NCBI GenBank assembly: GCA_035647835.1
Contig: DASRMS010000005.1
Span: 1 to 5,341 of the forward strand
Reading direction: 5' to 3'
DNA: 5,341 nt
Source of the DNA: UBA9865 sp035647835
Lineage (GTDB): Bacteria; Bacillota; Dethiobacteria; Dethiobacterales; Dethiobacteraceae
Shown: positions 4,211-5,341 of the stretch, piece after piece
How the letters are laid out: each line of letters begins with the position of its first letter
Numbering within the stretch: position 1 is the first letter of the stretch
Position numbers and translations under genes: made by a program
Notes under the pieces: generated by a model
Database searches by the model: none
What the model was told of the DNA's origin: nothing
What the model saw: the letters and a program-made list of their open reading frames with translations, nothing else

Positions 4211-5341
4211 CACATCACCTCATTTATCACTTGTTGCCACGTCATACCAGCGTAACGTTGCCATGTGTAGATTTCTTCGGCTTCGTAGGTTGTCTCAGGC
4301 GTAATATGCAGCTTCCCCTTGTAGTCGAGCGTATCTCCATCGAATAGTAGCTGATAGTCCTCGACACCATTACCAATTAAAAAAGTGCCATTCGTTAGGT
4401 CGAATCGCACCTTACCGCCTTTGAGTATTCCTGCTATGATTTCATCGGCTACAAAGCCTGCCCCCGTGCCAAACGCTCTCCAGTCGTACTCACCATCTGG
4501 GAGCTTTGCATTTGCAAGCATAAAGCCTTCACCGGTTAGCATCATGGCAGCTGTCTTGTCGTTATTTTCAAAAATCAGATTGCCATTATCGTCTGTATGC
4601 CAACCGCTTTGTGTAGATAGCAGCTGGTGTTTTAGAATGTCAATAACGCCGTTGAGATATTGAGTATTAATCCCATCGCTGTCGATTATTTTTGCCCTAT
4701 CCCAAACGCCCTGCCTGCCTCTAAAATTGCTGATATATTTCTCCTGCTCATTGATTTTGTCAACAAAGCTGGGCATAAAGTTGCCGAGCGTAATGTCGTT
4801 GTTTTCTGGCTCTAGCAAGTCTCTAACTATTTTTATTGTCCTTGCTTTTAGTCGCAACTCCGGCTTAAATTCTTTGTCAATTACTGCAACATAATCGCCC
4901 AGCTCTACACCTTCGTGCTCAATGCCAAAAGCTTTTAAGTCTATCACTGTTGCCTGATAGGTAATGAGTGGGGCAGATACTTCCTCTAGTTTTGCCAGTG
5001 TCAAAGCAAGTAACTCGTGCGGATCCTCGCAGTCGTCAAACTCTACCTTGTCGAAAACGTGTGACTTCGTGCCGTCTGGATTATTCCTGCCCCAGATGGC
5101 TTTAGCGTCATTGTTTTCCACGTAGGCTTTGCCATCGTTTATATCAGCAAAGTCTATTCTCCTGCCGTAACCGCCGGTAGGTTCGCCTGTTTCGTCTACT
5201 ATTTCCTCACCCTTGCCATAACCGTACAGGGCAGTGATAATATCATCACGATGTACGGTTTTTGTGACGGACAGCAGGTCTTTGGTGTAGGTAAAGCGCT
5301 TACCATAATCCCCGCCGCGATTGGCCAGTAGATCGACATAC
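4210..5341 (-). CDS. Tal / prophage endopeptidase tail protein (minor structural protein), N-terminus outside window
   Basis: The frame stays open from TGA at 4210-4212 to the right edge, giving 376 residues of the C-terminal part. A GTG at 5121 is internal: the 73 codons upstream remain open and carry family sequence (NRGGDYGKRFTYTKDL, then DDIITALYGYGKG). This region and the following VELGDYVAVID, RTIKIVRDLLEPEN and ITLGNF match the Prophage_tail / TIGR01665 minor structural protein family, which closes the tail tip and can carry a peptidoglycan endopeptidase. The rest has fibre-like repeats: DWRAFGTGAGFVADEIIAG, then LKGGKVRFDL and GTFLIGN. It ends with a short helix (MTWQQVINEV). Any catalytic domain cannot be judged from this part. 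It is the most upstream gene seen in the late operon. Confidence 0.88.
   Translation of the reverse strand, partial: YVDLLANRGGDYGKRFTYTKDLLSVTKTVHRDDIITALYGYGKGEEIVDETGEPTGGYGRRIDFADINDGKAYVENNDAKAIWGRNNPDGTKSHVFDKVEFDDCEDPHELLALTLAKLEEVSAPLITYQATVIDLKAFGIEHEGVELGDYVAVIDKEFKPELRLKARTIKIVRDLLEPENNDITLGNFMPSFVDKINEQEKYISNFRGRQGVWDRAKIIDSDGINTQYLNGVIDILKHQLLSTQSGWHTDDNGNLIFENNDKTAAMMLTGEGFMLANAKLPDGEYDWRAFGTGAGFVADEIIAGILKGGKVRFDLTNGTFLIGNGVEDYQLLFDGDTLDYKGKLHITPETTYEAEEIYTWQRYAGMTWQQVINEVM

Noticed and set aside
4210..5121. GTG at 5121 as the start of the Tal-like gene.
   Set aside because: The frame continues open to the window edge and the upstream 73 codons encode typical family sequence, so the gene is partial rather than starting here.
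1..5341. CRISPR arrays, tRNA genes, insertion sequences, integrase or att sites.
   Set aside because: No spaced direct repeats, cloverleaf sequence, transposase or recombinase motif seen by eye.

Overview
The window looks like the late end of a prophage, or of a temperate siphovirus genome, in a low-to-mid G+C Bacillota (Firmicutes) host. The basis is the gene order (tail-tip protein, tail fibre-like proteins, holin, amidase endolysin), strong AGGAGG-like ribosome binding sites, ATG/TTG starts and short U-tract terminators. All convincing genes are on the minus strand, so transcription runs from high to low coordinates. A SPOR domain in the endolysin and the general style of the genes would fit a spore-forming clostridial or Negativicutes host, but that placement is a guess.

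Right half (5341 to 2759, read leftwards): the C-terminal 376 residues of a Tal / prophage endopeptidase tail protein that enters from beyond the window edge; a 175-residue tail protein with a phage N-terminal segment and a C1q/TNF-like beta-sandwich, coupled by a TGATG overlap; and a 292-residue tail-tip or fibre protein. Middle (2746 to 1170): a hairpin terminator, then a two-gene lysis cassette (TIGR01593-type holin and an Amidase_3-SPOR endolysin whose RBS lies inside the end of the holin gene), closed by a strong terminator.

Left part (1161 to 353): a self-contained transcription unit of three small genes, in the position where prophages often carry moron (lysogenic accessory) genes. It has a full-consensus promoter with extended -10 and upstream phased A-tracts. 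Two abutting 26-bp inverted repeats (CTTGAT-N14-ATCAAG) frame the -35 and -10 elements. The genes are an unrecognised 75-residue protein, a 104-residue protein with a GGKREGAGRP motif and a ribbon-helix-helix-like segment, and a 45-residue CxxC/CxxC protein with a TTG start. A terminator overlaps the last stop codon. Beyond a noncoding gap of about 190 bp, the window ends inside a gene for a small membrane protein.

The structural and lysis genes are ordinary for a phage. The insulated, operator-framed three-gene unit is the part most worth a second look.
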